A DNA stretch of 36,820 nt from contig JBJEHD010000082.1 in the NCBI GenBank assembly GCA_051875715.1, forward strand, positions 1 through 36,820. Direction: 5' to 3'. The position numbers and the translations under genes are program-made. This DNA comes from DYCT01 sp051875715 (GTDB taxonomy: Bacteria; Bacteroidota; Bacteroidia; Bacteroidales; Bacteroidaceae). The notes beneath the pieces are model-generated. The model saw nothing but the letters and a program-made list of their open reading frames with translations. It made no database searches and was not told where the DNA came from. Shown in pieces: positions 1 to 8,413 of this stretch. Each line of letters starts with the position of its first letter. Positions within the stretch are counted from its first letter, which is position 1.

Positions 1-52
1 CTCTTTCGCATTGCTAAACTTTACGCCTATCCACACTGAATAGCTACTGAGC

Positions 53-82
53 CCTATGCTCCCGGCGGTCGGAGAGCATAGG
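53..82. repeat. Inverted repeat near left edge
   Basis: CCTATGCT at 53-60 is matched by AGCATAGG at 75-82, an 8-bp perfect stem (9 with C61-G74) around a GC-rich loop. No T-run follows on either strand, so it is not a classical intrinsic terminator. It may belong to the 3' end of a transcript entering from outside the window. The bases before it contain no gene end that can be assigned. Confidence 0.4.
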
Positions 83-83
83 C

Positions 84-122
84 GCAAACAAAAACCTTCC
101 CCCGACTCTCGTCGGAGGAAGG
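84..122 (-). terminator. Intrinsic terminator of the galE transcript
   Basis: CCTTCC-CCCGAC at 95-106 pairs with GTCGGA-GGAAGG at 111-122 around a TCTC loop. Read on the minus strand the hairpin is followed directly by TTTTTGTTTG (94-85). It lies about 180 bases past the galE stop in the right orientation, with no gene between, so it most likely ends the nucleotidyltransferase-galE transcript. Confidence 0.7.
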
Positions 123-301
123 CCACAACACAAACACAAAATAAAACACGACAAAACTACTATGCAACGCCCCTCTGTATGCCGATGCATACAATCGCAG
201 ACAAGCAGGTATTCACATATCCACTGCCCGCACGGGCTTGTTGCATTTCGAATGCAAATATAAGGGTTTTCTTTTTGGTTGTATCAGAAGAAATGTTAAT
301 T

Positions 302-1336
302 CTACTGAATACCGCGTTCGCGGAGTTTCAATTGCCAATTCCAGGCTGAGCGAAGCGTGTCTTCGATGGAGATTTCTGCCTTCCAGCCCAGTTCGTTGTT
401 GGCCCGTTCGGGGTTGGCCCACACCTTTACGATGTCGCCTGCACGGCGGCCTACAATCTTGTAGTTGAGTTTCACGCCGGTGGCTTTCTCGAATCCGTGG
501 ATGAGTTCGAGCACGGAGAGTCCGCGTCCCGTACCGATGTTGAACACCTCTACCTTGTCCTTCTGTTTGCCCTGCAGGATGCGGTCCATAGCGATGACGT
601 GTGCCTTGGCCAGGTCAACCACGTTGATGAAATCGCGGATGCACGAGCCGTCGGGCGTGTCATAGTCATCACCGAAGACACTGAGGCACTCGCGGATGCC
701 GATGGCGGTCTGCGTGAGGTACGGCACCAGGTTTTGCGGCACGCCGTTGGGCAATTCGCCCAGCAGGGCCGACGGATGTGCGCCGATGGGGTTGAAGTAG
801 CGCAACATGATGGCATGAATGGGTGCTCCCGAAGCCACGGTGTCGAGGATGATTTCTTCGTTAATCTGCTTGGTGTTGCCATAGGGCGATTCGGCCTTCT
901 TGATGGGAGCCTGCTCCGTCACGGGGAGTTGGTCGGGCTGCCCGTAGACCGTGCACGACGACGAGAAGATGATGCCTTCCACGCCGTGTTTCGGCATGAG
1001 TTCGAGCAGGTTGATGAGCGAAACGAGGTTGTTCCGATAGTAGAGCAACGGTTTTTCCACCGACTCGCCCACGGCTTTGCTGGCGGCGAAATGGATGATG
1101 CCGCGGATGCCCGGATAGCGTGTGAAGAGGTTGTCGAGCCCTTCCAGGTCGAGGCAGTCCAGTTGCTCGAACACGGGGCGGATGCCGGATACGCGCTCGA
1201 TGTTATCCACCACGTCGGCACGCGAGTTGGAGAGGTTGTCCACGATGATGACTTCATAGCCGCTGCGTTGCAGTTCGACCACGGTGTGCGAGCCGATGTA
1301 GCCCGTACCGCCTGTCACTAAGATTCTTTTTTCCAT
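302..1336 (-). CDS. galE: UDP-glucose 4-epimerase
   Basis: Cytosolic NAD-dependent epimerase that interconverts UDP-glucose and UDP-galactose, feeding the Leloir pathway and surface polysaccharide synthesis. The 344-residue length is normal for GalE. The N-terminal Rossmann motif GGTGYIG is at residues 9-15. The extended SDR catalytic set is present: SSSCTVYG at 125-132 and the YxxxK pair Y152/K156 in PYGNTK. The ATG at 1336 gives the expected start, just before the beta strand RILVTGG. The gene lies 20 bases behind the nucleotidyltransferase stop on the same strand, so the two are probably cotranscribed from the promoter near 2310 and end at the terminator around 84-122. Identification is firm; substrate breadth (UDP-Glc/Gal versus N-acetyl sugars) cannot be read here. 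Confidence 0.95.
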   Translation of the reverse strand: MEKRILVTGGTGYIGSHTVVELQRSGYEVIIVDNLSNSRADVVDNIERVSGIRPVFEQLDCLDLEGLDNLFTRYPGIRGIIHFAASKAVGESVEKPLLYYRNNLVSLINLLELMPKHGVEGIIFSSSCTVYGQPDQLPVTEQAPIKKAESPYGNTKQINEEIILDTVASGAPIHAIMLRYFNPIGAHPSALLGELPNGVPQNLVPYLTQTAIGIRECLSVFGDDYDTPDGSCIRDFINVVDLAKAHVIAMDRILQGKQKDKVEVFNIGTGRGLSVLELIHGFEKATGVKLNYKIVGRRAGDIVKVWANPERANNELGWKAEISIEDTLRSAWNWQLKLRERGIQ

Positions 1337-1356
1337 GATACGTATTTTAGGGTTGA

Positions 1357-2271
1357 TTAAATAGGTTCGCTGTTTTTCCCGGGAAACATCGGTACGGGGT
1401 AGACACCCTTGCGGGTCAGTTCGCCGATGCGGAGGATGGCCTGGCTTCGGTCTTCGGCAGACACCAACCCCATCCAGCGGGCGGGCGTCTCCACGGTGCG
1501 TACGCGCAAGCCCTGACGGATGCGGCCGTTGACGAAGGCCGGAATGGAGTAATGCGCCTTGAGGTCGTGTCCGTATTCATCGACGAAAGCATCGAAGGCC
1601 GTGTGCAGCGAGCGGAACACGACGGGCGAAAAGCCCCACATGTTCATCGACACCCAGGCATCGGGGTCGAGCGGTTCGGTTTTGCCCCATTCGTCCGTAC
1701 ACATCGGACTTCCGCCCACGCGCTCCACACCCTGGCGGTCGACCACCGAGACGAGGTCTCCTTCGGGTGTCAACTGACAAATGCCGCGTGTGACGCTGGC
1801 GTTCTCGGGCAACACGTTGGCCAGCCGGTAGCGAATCAGGAAGGCTTCTTCGCCGTCGGCATCCAACCGCTTCAAACGGTCGTACAACAGGTCGAAACTC
1901 TCGCGCTGATAGAAGTTGACGGCATTGATGACGCCGAACGGCCCGTCGACGGCCTCCTCGGCCATCAAGACCGCATGGGCCGACCCCCACAACAGGTTTC
2001 GCTTGGGGTTCCGCAGCGGTTCGGGCACCATCTCCACCTCCTGATAGACATAGCCCACCTCGATCAGGCCTTCGTACTTGCCCGCCACGCGTTGCTTGAA
2101 TTCGGTCTCGAAGTGGCGGCTGATGACGAATATGACTTTCGAAAAGCCCGCACGGGCAGCGTCGTAGACCGAATAGTCGAGGATGGTCTCCCCGCACGGC
2201 CCTATTCCTTCCAGCTGTTTCAAGCCTCCGTATCGGTTGCCCATGGTGGCAGCAAGCACAATCAGTGTCAT
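1357..2271 (-). CDS. Nucleotidyltransferase family protein (sugar-nucleotide type)
   Basis: 304-residue protein opening with MTLIVLAATMGNRYGGLKQ, a form of the NTP-transferase signature (LAAGxGSRxGGxKQ) that binds the nucleotide phosphates and metal. It belongs to the glycosyltransferase-A-like nucleotidyltransferase superfamily and probably activates a sugar phosphate, but the substrate cannot be named. The frame is open to 2451, yet the ATG at 2271 is the better start: it places the signature at the N terminus as in the family and lies about 28 bases after the expected transcription start of a TAnnTTTG promoter. galE follows after 20 bases, which supports a role in sugar-nucleotide supply. 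The first loop reads AAT where many members have AAG, a mild change. Confidence 0.85.
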   Translation of the reverse strand: MTLIVLAATMGNRYGGLKQLEGIGPCGETILDYSVYDAARAGFSKVIFVISRHFETEFKQRVAGKYEGLIEVGYVYQEVEMVPEPLRNPKRNLLWGSAHAVLMAEEAVDGPFGVINAVNFYQRESFDLLYDRLKRLDADGEEAFLIRYRLANVLPENASVTRGICQLTPEGDLVSVVDRQGVERVGGSPMCTDEWGKTEPLDPDAWVSMNMWGFSPVVFRSLHTAFDAFVDEYGHDLKAHYSIPAFVNGRIRQGLRVRTVETPARWMGLVSAEDRSQAILRIGELTRKGVYPVPMFPGKNSEPI

Positions 2272-2305
2272 GATGGATTTTCCTGTTTTTATCGTTTCAA
2301 CCCGA

Positions 2306-2337
2306 CAAAAGTAGGCATTCTCCGCGAATTTACCCAA
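2306..2337 (-). promoter_or_regulatory. Bacteroidetes-type promoter for nucleotidyltransferase-galE
   Basis: On the minus strand TACTTTTG (2313-2306) matches the -7 consensus TAnnTTTG exactly. A TTG at 2337-2335 sits 21 bases upstream and can serve as the -33 element. The predicted transcription start is near 2299, leaving a short AT-rich leader before the ATG at 2271. Confidence 0.6.
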
Positions 2338-2549
2338 GAATGGTGTAAAATAAAACGTTCCCGGGTGCGCGGTTCTTTCATTCGACCCTAATCGGTTATT
2401 GACCCTAAAACGGTCATAATGGGCAGACAATCGTTTCGTCTTTCTCCGCATATATATAAGACTGACGGCCCGGCATGAAGTTTAGAAAGTACCCAACCAG
2501 CGGATGCAAGTTTTTCGGTCGAAAACGAAGGCGATGTGAAAAAAAAGGC

Positions 2550-2557
2550 TACATTTG
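2550..2557 (+). promoter_or_regulatory. Possible -7 element for the M16 protease operon
   Basis: TACATTTG matches TAnnTTTG about 110 bases before the protease start. No convincing TTTG lies at the -33 spacing. A second, one-mismatch candidate (TATTTTTA, 2646-2653) is closer to the start. This intergenic space separates divergent genes, so a plus-strand promoter is expected somewhere here. Confidence 0.35.
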
Positions 2558-2665
2558 TCGCAATTGTATCAATCGAAGGTGTATCCCGATGGCCATCTGC
2601 AGCGCCTCCTTGCCGCCTGACCATCCCGGCACGCCTCAGAAACGTTATTTTTAACTTAAAACCGA

Positions 2666-5479
2666 ATGGACATGAAACAATTGGTTCGAACCTTATGTAC
2701 CGCCATGCTGGCCACCTGTGCCTTCAGCACCGCCGTCGCCCAGCAGATGCCTCCCATCCCGACAGACCCCCACGTGCGCATCGGCACGCTGGACAACGGG
2801 CTAACCTATTACATCCGCCACAACGCCCTGCCCGAGCACCGGGCCGACTTCTACATCGCCCAAAAGGTGGGTTCCATCCTCGAAGAGGACAGCCAGCGCG
2901 GTCTGGCCCACTTCCTGGAGCACATGTGCTTCAACGGAACGACGCACTTCCCCGGCGATGCGCTGAAAAACTACCTTGAGAGCATCGGCGTGAAGTTCGG
3001 CGAGAACCTCAACGCCTACACCTCGCTGGACGAAACGGTGTACAACATCTGCAACGTGCCGGTCAGCCGCGACGGCATCATCGACTCGTGCCTGCTCATC
3101 CTGCACGACTGGTCGAACGACCTGACGCTGGCCCCCGAGGAAATCGACAAGGAGCGTGGAGTCATCCACGAAGAATGGCGCACCCGCTCGGGTGCCATGA
3201 TGCGCATGTACGAGAAGACCTTCCCCATCATCTACGAAGGGAGCCGCTACGCCTACCGCCTGCCCATCGGCACGATGGAGGTGGTGGACAACTTCCCCTA
3301 CCAGGTGCTGCGCGACTATTATGAGAAGTGGTATCGGCCCGACCAGCAAGGCATCGTCGTGGTGGGCGACATCAACGTGGACCAGATAGAAGCCAAAATC
3401 AAGGCCACCTTCGCCGACATCGCCAAATCCGAGAACCCCGCCGAGCGCGTCTACTACCCCGTCCCGGACAACAAAGAGCCCATCGTGGCCATCGAAAAGG
3501 ACAAGGAACAGACGCAAGCCAGCATGTACGTGTTCTACAAGCACGAGCCGGTTGCCAACGAAGACAAGACGGACATCAACTACCTGGTATGGGACTACGC
3601 CACCTCGCTCATCAGCGAGATGATTTGCACCCGGTTCAGCGAACTGATGCAGAGTGCCCAGCCGCCCTTCATCTACGCCTACGCCTATGACGGCGACTTC
3701 TTCGTATCGAAAACAAAAGGAGCCTTCACCGGCTATGCCGCCAGCAAGGACGACGGCATCGAAACAGCCCTCACCGCCCTGATGCGCGAGATGGAACGCG
3801 CCCGCCGCTTCGGCTTCACCGCATCAGAATACGAACGCGCCCGCGCCGAATACCTGCGCCAGCTGGAGTCGGCCTACAACGAGCGCGACAAGCAGAAGAA
3901 CAACACCTACGTGAAAGAATACGTACGCCACTTCATCGACAACGAGCCCATCGCCGGCATCGAGAACGAATACGCCCTCATGAACCAACTGGCCCCGAAC
4001 ATCCCCGTCGACGTGCTGAACCAGGTCATGGGCAGCCTGATGAGCGACTCGAACCTGGTGGTAGCCCTCTACTGCCCCGAGAAGGAAGGCCTGCGCCTAC
4101 CCACCACCGACGACGTACGCGCCCTCATCGACCGCGTGAAGGCCGAAAAAATCGAAGCCTATGTAGACAAGGTGTCCGACGAACCGCTCATGGCCTCGAA
4201 GCCGAAGGCCGGCAAGGTGAAGAAGACGGCGAAAGGCCCGCTGGGCAGCACCGTATGGACCCTCTCGAATGGTGCCAAGGTGGTGCTGAAGAAGACCGAC
4301 TACAAAGCCGACGAGATACAAATGCAAGCCTTCAGTTTCGGCGGCTCGTCGCTCTATGGCAACGAAGAGATTCTGAACGTCCGGGCCATGAACGAAGTCA
4401 TCGGCATCGGCGGACTGGGCAACTTCAGCCTGGTGGACCTGCAGAAGGTGCTGGCCGGCAAGAAAGCATCGGCAAGCGCCAGCATCGGCGACAAGACCGA
4501 AGGCATCTCTGGCGACTGCTCGCCCAAGGACCTGGAGACAATGCTCCAACTGACGCACCTGCTCTTCACCGCCCCGCGTATGGACAGCGAAGCCTTCGAA
4601 TCGTATAAAAACCGCACAAAGGCCGCCCTGCAGAACCGTGAGGCCAACCCGATGGTGACCTTCTCCGACTCGCTCCAGGCCACGCTCTACAGCCACCACC
4701 CGCGCACCCTGCGCATCAAGGCCGACATGGTGGACCACATCGACTACGACCGCATCATGCAGATGTACCGCGACCGCTTTGCCGATGCCAGCGACTTCAC
4801 CTTCGTCTTCGTAGGCAACATCGACGAGGCCGTACTCCGGCCGCTGGTCGAGACCTATCTGGCCTCGCTGCCCGCCACCAAGCGCAAAGAGAACTTCCGC
4901 GACAACCACCTCTACTTCCGTCAGGGCGAATGCCGCAACCTCTTCACCAAACAGATGGAGACCCCGAAGACCACCGTCTTCGCCTTCTACAACGGCCAAT
5001 GCCCCTACACGCTGGAGAACTGCATCCTGGCCGACGCCCTGTCGCAGGTGATGGACATCGTCTACACCGAAGAAGTGCGCGAGAAGGAAGGCGGGACCTA
5101 CGGCGTAGGCGTCTACTGCAGCCTGAACAAGCATCCCAAGGAAGAGGCCTACATGCAGATTGTGTTCGACACCGACCCCGACAAGTACGAGAAGATGGTG
5201 GGCATCATCCTGGCCGAGGCAAAAAAGATGGCCCAGGAAGGACCGAAAGAAGCCATCCTCGAGAAGGTGAAAGAGTTCATGCTGAAGAAGTATAAGGAAG
5301 ACGTGAAGGAGAACGGCTTCTGGATGGAAGGACTGAAGGAGTACTACATCAACGGCATCGATGCCGTCACGGACTACGAAGCCCTGGTGAAGGGACTGAC
5401 GCCCGCCGCCCTGCAAGACTTCACACGCCGTCTGCTTGACCAGAAGAACCGCACGGAAGTCATCATGACGGCCGAATAA
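2666..5479 (+). CDS. Exported M16 family zinc metalloprotease (two-unit, PqqL-like)
   Basis: 937-residue peptidase of the M16 (inverzincin) family with an N-terminal signal peptide ending near AVAQQ (residue 27), so it acts in the periplasm. The inverted zinc motif H82-F-L-E85-H86 is intact in AHFLEHMCFNG, and the distal zinc ligand fits E163 in DKERGVIHEE, at the usual distance of about 76 residues. The length covers the two tandem M16 units: the first (about 35-480) is catalytic and the second (about 530-930) lacks HxxEH, as is typical. ATGs at 2666 and 2672 are both usable; the first is given. The membrane/ABC genes follow after only 14 bases, suggesting one transcript. The substrates are unknown; family members degrade short peptides or cleave outer-membrane-derived peptides. 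Confidence 0.92.
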   Translation: MDMKQLVRTLCTAMLATCAFSTAVAQQMPPIPTDPHVRIGTLDNGLTYYIRHNALPEHRADFYIAQKVGSILEEDSQRGLAHFLEHMCFNGTTHFPGDALKNYLESIGVKFGENLNAYTSLDETVYNICNVPVSRDGIIDSCLLILHDWSNDLTLAPEEIDKERGVIHEEWRTRSGAMMRMYEKTFPIIYEGSRYAYRLPIGTMEVVDNFPYQVLRDYYEKWYRPDQQGIVVVGDINVDQIEAKIKATFADIAKSENPAERVYYPVPDNKEPIVAIEKDKEQTQASMYVFYKHEPVANEDKTDINYLVWDYATSLISEMICTRFSELMQSAQPPFIYAYAYDGDFFVSKTKGAFTGYAASKDDGIETALTALMREMERARRFGFTASEYERARAEYLRQLESAYNERDKQKNNTYVKEYVRHFIDNEPIAGIENEYALMNQLAPNIPVDVLNQVMGSLMSDSNLVVALYCPEKEGLRLPTTDDVRALIDRVKAEKIEAYVDKVSDEPLMASKPKAGKVKKTAKGPLGSTVWTLSNGAKVVLKKTDYKADEIQMQAFSFGGSSLYGNEEILNVRAMNEVIGIGGLGNFSLVDLQKVLAGKKASASASIGDKTEGISGDCSPKDLETMLQLTHLLFTAPRMDSEAFESYKNRTKAALQNREANPMVTFSDSLQATLYSHHPRTLRIKADMVDHIDYDRIMQMYRDRFADASDFTFVFVGNIDEAVLRPLVETYLASLPATKRKENFRDNHLYFRQGECRNLFTKQMETPKTTVFAFYNGQCPYTLENCILADALSQVMDIVYTEEVREKEGGTYGVGVYCSLNKHPKEEAYMQIVFDTDPDKYEKMVGIILAEAKKMAQEGPKEAILEKVKEFMLKKYKEDVKENGFWMEGLKEYYINGIDAVTDYEALVKGLTPAALQDFTRRLLDQKNRTEVIMTAE

Positions 5480-5493
5480 AACCCACAGGCCGC

Positions 5494-6987
5494 ATGCTTT
5501 ATTCCGACCTGCGCCTGCACCGCACGTTGGCCGAGCGTCGAAACCCGGCCTTCGACCAAAACCGCTTCGCCAAGCGCTTCATGCGCTTTGGCGAAGCGTT
5601 CATGCTGGCTTACGCCCTCTTCATCGGCGTGATGCTGAAATTCATGTTCGAAGGCATCTTCCCCCACATGGAGCCCTACCACATCTTCAACAAGGGCTGG
5701 CTGTATTTCTTCGCCTTCGATTTCCTGCTGCGCTTCGCTTTCCAAAAGATTCCGGCCCAGGAGATGAAGCCTTACATGCTGCTGCCCATCGGGAAGAAAC
5801 GCCTGCTGAACACCTACCTGCTGCTGAGCACCACTCAGGGCTACAACCTGGTGTGGATGGCGCTGCTCGTCCCCTTCGCACTGCTCACCGTGACCCGCTT
5901 CTACGGGCTGACGGGCGTGCTGCTCTACCTGGTCGGGATGTGGCTGCTGACCCTGGTCAACAACTACTGGTACCTGCTCTGCCGCATCCTGCTGAACGAG
6001 CGGACTCTCTTCCTGGCCCTGCCGCTTGGCTTCTACGCCGCGCTCGCCGCCATCGAGTTCGGGTGCGGCCATCCCCTCTCCACCCTGACCATGGACTGGG
6101 GCGAAGCCTTCATCCTGGGCAGGTCCTGGGTCTACGCCGCCACCATCGCGCTTGTCCTTGCCGCCGCCTGGACCGTCCGCACCGTGCAGGCCCGGCTCAT
6201 CTACAGCGAGCAAGCCCGGACGGCCGACACGAAGGTGCGCCACGTGAGCGAATACCGCTTCCTCGAACGTTACGGCGAGGTAGGCGAATACCTGCGGCTG
6301 GAGTTGAAACTGATTTTCCGCAACAAGAACTGCCGCCGTGCGTTCCGCACCGGTCTGGTGGCCGTGGCCATGTTCAGCCTGCTCATCAACATCGAGATAG
6401 ACGGCGAAACGATGTACGCCGGCCCCCTCGGACAGAGTTTCGTGCTGGCCTACTGCTACGCCGTGCTGGCCCTGACGCTGACCCAGATCATGAGTTTCGA
6501 GGGCAACTACCTCGATGGCCTCATGAGCCGGCGCGAGTCGCTCTACAGCCTGCTGCGGGCCAAGTACTGCTACTACTGCTTCGTGGCCCTGGTGCCGTTC
6601 GTCCTGCTGCTGCCGGCCGTCTTCATGGGGCACATCACCCTGCTCGCCTCGACGGCCTACCTGATGCTGGCCGTCGGTCCGGTCTATGCGATGATGTTCC
6701 AGCTGGCTGTCTACAACAAGCAGACCGCCTCGCTCAACGAGAGCCTCACCGGCAAGAACCGGGGCGGCACCTTCTTTCAAACCCTCATCACCCTGGCGGC
6801 CTTCTTCCTGCCCATGCTGCTGAACAGCCTGCTCACCGCACTCGTCGGGCCGGAGGCCACCTGGTGGACCTTTATCGGGCTGGGCCTGGCGGTGGTCGCC
6901 ACCTCGCCCCTCTGGCTACGAAACGTCTACGTCCGCTTCATGCGCCGACGCTACGAAAACATGGAGGGATTCCGCAGCACCCGCTGA
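5494..6987 (+). CDS. DUF5687-type membrane protein, probable ABC transporter permease
   Basis: 497-residue polytopic membrane protein with many hydrophobic segments and a central soluble stretch around residues 220-290 (EYRFLERYGEVGEYLRLELK). The sequence style and length agree with the Bacteroidetes DUF5687 family, usually paired with an ABC ATPase. That partner lies 42 bases downstream, so this is inferred to be the membrane half of an ABC exporter. Substrate is unknown. It starts 14 bases after the M16 protease stop. Near its 5' end the mRNA can fold a long hairpin (5563-5598), reported separately. Confidence 0.8.
   Translation: MLYSDLRLHRTLAERRNPAFDQNRFAKRFMRFGEAFMLAYALFIGVMLKFMFEGIFPHMEPYHIFNKGWLYFFAFDFLLRFAFQKIPAQEMKPYMLLPIGKKRLLNTYLLLSTTQGYNLVWMALLVPFALLTVTRFYGLTGVLLYLVGMWLLTLVNNYWYLLCRILLNERTLFLALPLGFYAALAAIEFGCGHPLSTLTMDWGEAFILGRSWVYAATIALVLAAAWTVRTVQARLIYSEQARTADTKVRHVSEYRFLERYGEVGEYLRLELKLIFRNKNCRRAFRTGLVAVAMFSLLINIEIDGETMYAGPLGQSFVLAYCYAVLALTLTQIMSFEGNYLDGLMSRRESLYSLLRAKYCYYCFVALVPFVLLLPAVFMGHITLLASTAYLMLAVGPVYAMMFQLAVYNKQTASLNESLTGKNRGGTFFQTLITLAAFFLPMLLNSLLTALVGPEATWWTFIGLGLAVVATSPLWLRNVYVRFMRRRYENMEGFRSTR
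5563..5598 (+). repeat. Long inverted repeat at the 5' end of the membrane-protein gene
   Basis: CGCTTCGCCAAGCGC (5563-5577) is mirrored by GCGCTTTGGCGAAGCG (5583-5598) across a 5-base loop, giving a 15-bp stem with one bulged base. It lies inside the coding frame, encoding the repeated residues RFAKRF and RFGEAF, 70 bases after the start codon. No T-run follows, so it is not an intrinsic terminator. Confidence 0.6.
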
Positions 6988-7029
6988 CCCCTCCCCTCCG
7001 AAACGGATAAAAAAAAGAACACATCCCTC

Positions 7030-7731
7030 ATGATTGACATCGAAAACCTACAGAAAAACTTCGGCACGAAACAAGCCGTCGACATCGAACACTACACCAT
7101 CGCCGACGGCGAACTCGTCGGGCTGGTGGGCAACAACGGAGCCGGAAAGACCACCTTGTTCCGCCTCACGCTGGACCTTCTCCGGGCCGACCGGGGCGTG
7201 GTCCGCATCGACGGCATCGACGTGGCCGGAAGCGAAGAGTGGAAACGCCACACGGGCGCCTTCATCGACGAAGGCTTCCTCATCGACTACCTCACGCCGG
7301 AAGAGTATTTCCGCTTCCTCGGCAAGATGTACGGACTGGACGCCGCCACCATCGACGAGCGGCTCGCGCCCTTCGAGCGGTTCATGAACGGCGAGGTGAT
7401 GGGACAGTCGAAATACATCCGAAACTTCTCCATGGGCAACAAGCAGAAAATCGGCATCATCGGCGCCATGCTGCACCAGCCCCGCCTGCTCATCCTCGAC
7501 GAGCCCTTCAACTTTCTCGACCCCAGTTCGCAATCGGTCGTCAAGCACCTGCTGCAGACCTACAACGCCGAGACCGGCGCCACCATCGTGGTATCGAGCC
7601 ACAACCTGAACCACACCACCGACATCTGTACGCGCATCGCCCTGATGGAGGAAGGCCGCCTGCTGCGCGACATCGACAACACCGGACATACGGCCGAAAA
7701 AGAACTGGAGGACTACTTCCATGTGGACTGA
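7030..7731 (+). CDS. ABC transporter ATP-binding protein
   Basis: 233-residue ATPase. Walker A is GNNGAGKTT with K40. The Q-loop region is shortened (AFIDEGFLIDYLTPEEYF, 77-94). Walker B is LLILDEP at 153-159 with catalytic E158, followed by the D-loop FLDP and the switch histidine in SSHNLNH. The signature is FSMGNKQK (133-140) instead of LSGGQ, an accepted variant of this exporter subfamily. It should power the DUF5687-type membrane protein immediately upstream. Its 3' end overlaps the next gene by 11 bases, so translation is probably coupled. Confidence 0.92.
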   Translation: MIDIENLQKNFGTKQAVDIEHYTIADGELVGLVGNNGAGKTTLFRLTLDLLRADRGVVRIDGIDVAGSEEWKRHTGAFIDEGFLIDYLTPEEYFRFLGKMYGLDAATIDERLAPFERFMNGEVMGQSKYIRNFSMGNKQKIGIIGAMLHQPRLLILDEPFNFLDPSSQSVVKHLLQTYNAETGATIVVSSHNLNHTTDICTRIALMEEGRLLRDIDNTGHTAEKELEDYFHVD

Positions 7732-8239
7732 CCTCCGCCGCCTCGCCTGCCTGGCCGTCGTGGCCGTCTGCCTCAGTGCCTGCCGCACCACGGCCCCCTC
7801 GGCCGACTACCGGGCATTGGCCAAAGCCGCCGTGCGCCTCGGGGTGGACATCGACCTCGCCGACCACCATCCCCTCTACCTCGAAGCCTCGCGCTGGATA
7901 GGCACACCCTACCGCCACGGAGGTACGACGCGCCAAGGGGTGGACTGCTCAGGGCTGGTCCAGTCCATCTACCGGCACGTCTACCACGTCGACCTGCCAC
8001 GCAGCGCAGAAGCGCAACGCACCATCCGCTGCCGCACGGTCGACCGCCGGCACCTGCAGGAGGGCGACCTCGTGTTCTTCGGCGAAGGCCGACGCCCGCG
8101 CCACGCCTCCCACGTAGGCATCTATCTGAAACAAGGCAAGTTCGTCCACGCCAGTTCGAGCCAGGGAGTCGTCGTCAGCAGCCTCGACGAGCCCTACTAC
8201 CAACGCACCTGGCTGAACGGCGGAAAAGTAACCCATTAA
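7721..8239 (+). CDS. NlpC/P60 family lipoprotein, cell-wall peptidase
   Basis: 172-residue lipoprotein. The signal sequence ends with lipobox L18-S-A-C21, so the protein is processed by LspA and anchored to a membrane. The NlpC/P60 domain fills residues 52-170 with the catalytic cysteine C76 in GVDCSGLVQ, histidine H131 in SHVGIYL and third residue H143 in FVHASS. Such enzymes cut gamma-D-glutamyl-diaminopimelate or related stem-peptide bonds. The start at 7721 lies inside the ABC ATPase gene, pointing to coupled expression. The length is normal for single-domain Spr-like members. Confidence 0.92.
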   Translation: MWTDLRRLACLAVVAVCLSACRTTAPSADYRALAKAAVRLGVDIDLADHHPLYLEASRWIGTPYRHGGTTRQGVDCSGLVQSIYRHVYHVDLPRSAEAQRTIRCRTVDRRHLQEGDLVFFGEGRRPRHASHVGIYLKQGKFVHASSSQGVVVSSLDEPYYQRTWLNGGKVTH

Positions 8240-8251
8240 CCCCATCCCACC

Positions 8252-8413
8252 ATGGCCGACAATTACTTAGAGAAACAATACGAATCCTACCTGGCCCGCA
8301 AGGCCGCCTGGGAGAAAGCCAAGAAATACGGTGTCCGCAAGCCGCGTCCCGCCGCCAAGGCCGCCGGCACCACCCCCGAACCCACCGACACGCATGAGAA
8401 GCCCCGCCGCTGA
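8252..8413 (+). CDS. Small basic protein (53 residues), unknown function
   Basis: Short frame beginning MADNYLEKQYESYLARKAAW and continuing with a lysine/arginine/proline/alanine-rich tail that ends HEKPRR. It starts 12 bases after the NlpC/P60 stop, and its last 20 bases overlap the start of the RluA gene in another frame. The N-terminal half is predicted to be an amphipathic helix; the tail is probably disordered. I recall similar short proteins annotated in Bacteroidales, but I cannot assign a function. The context suggests it belongs to the same operon. Confidence 0.6.
   Translation: MADNYLEKQYESYLARKAAWEKAKKYGVRKPRPAAKAAGTTPEPTDTHEKPRR

Noticed and set aside
56..349. 97-codon frame at the left edge
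   Set aside because: It spans the galE terminator and its product has no coding character.
5374..6780. 468-codon antisense frame under the permease-like gene
   Set aside because: Same shadow effect; glutamine/histidine-rich product with no start context or promoter.
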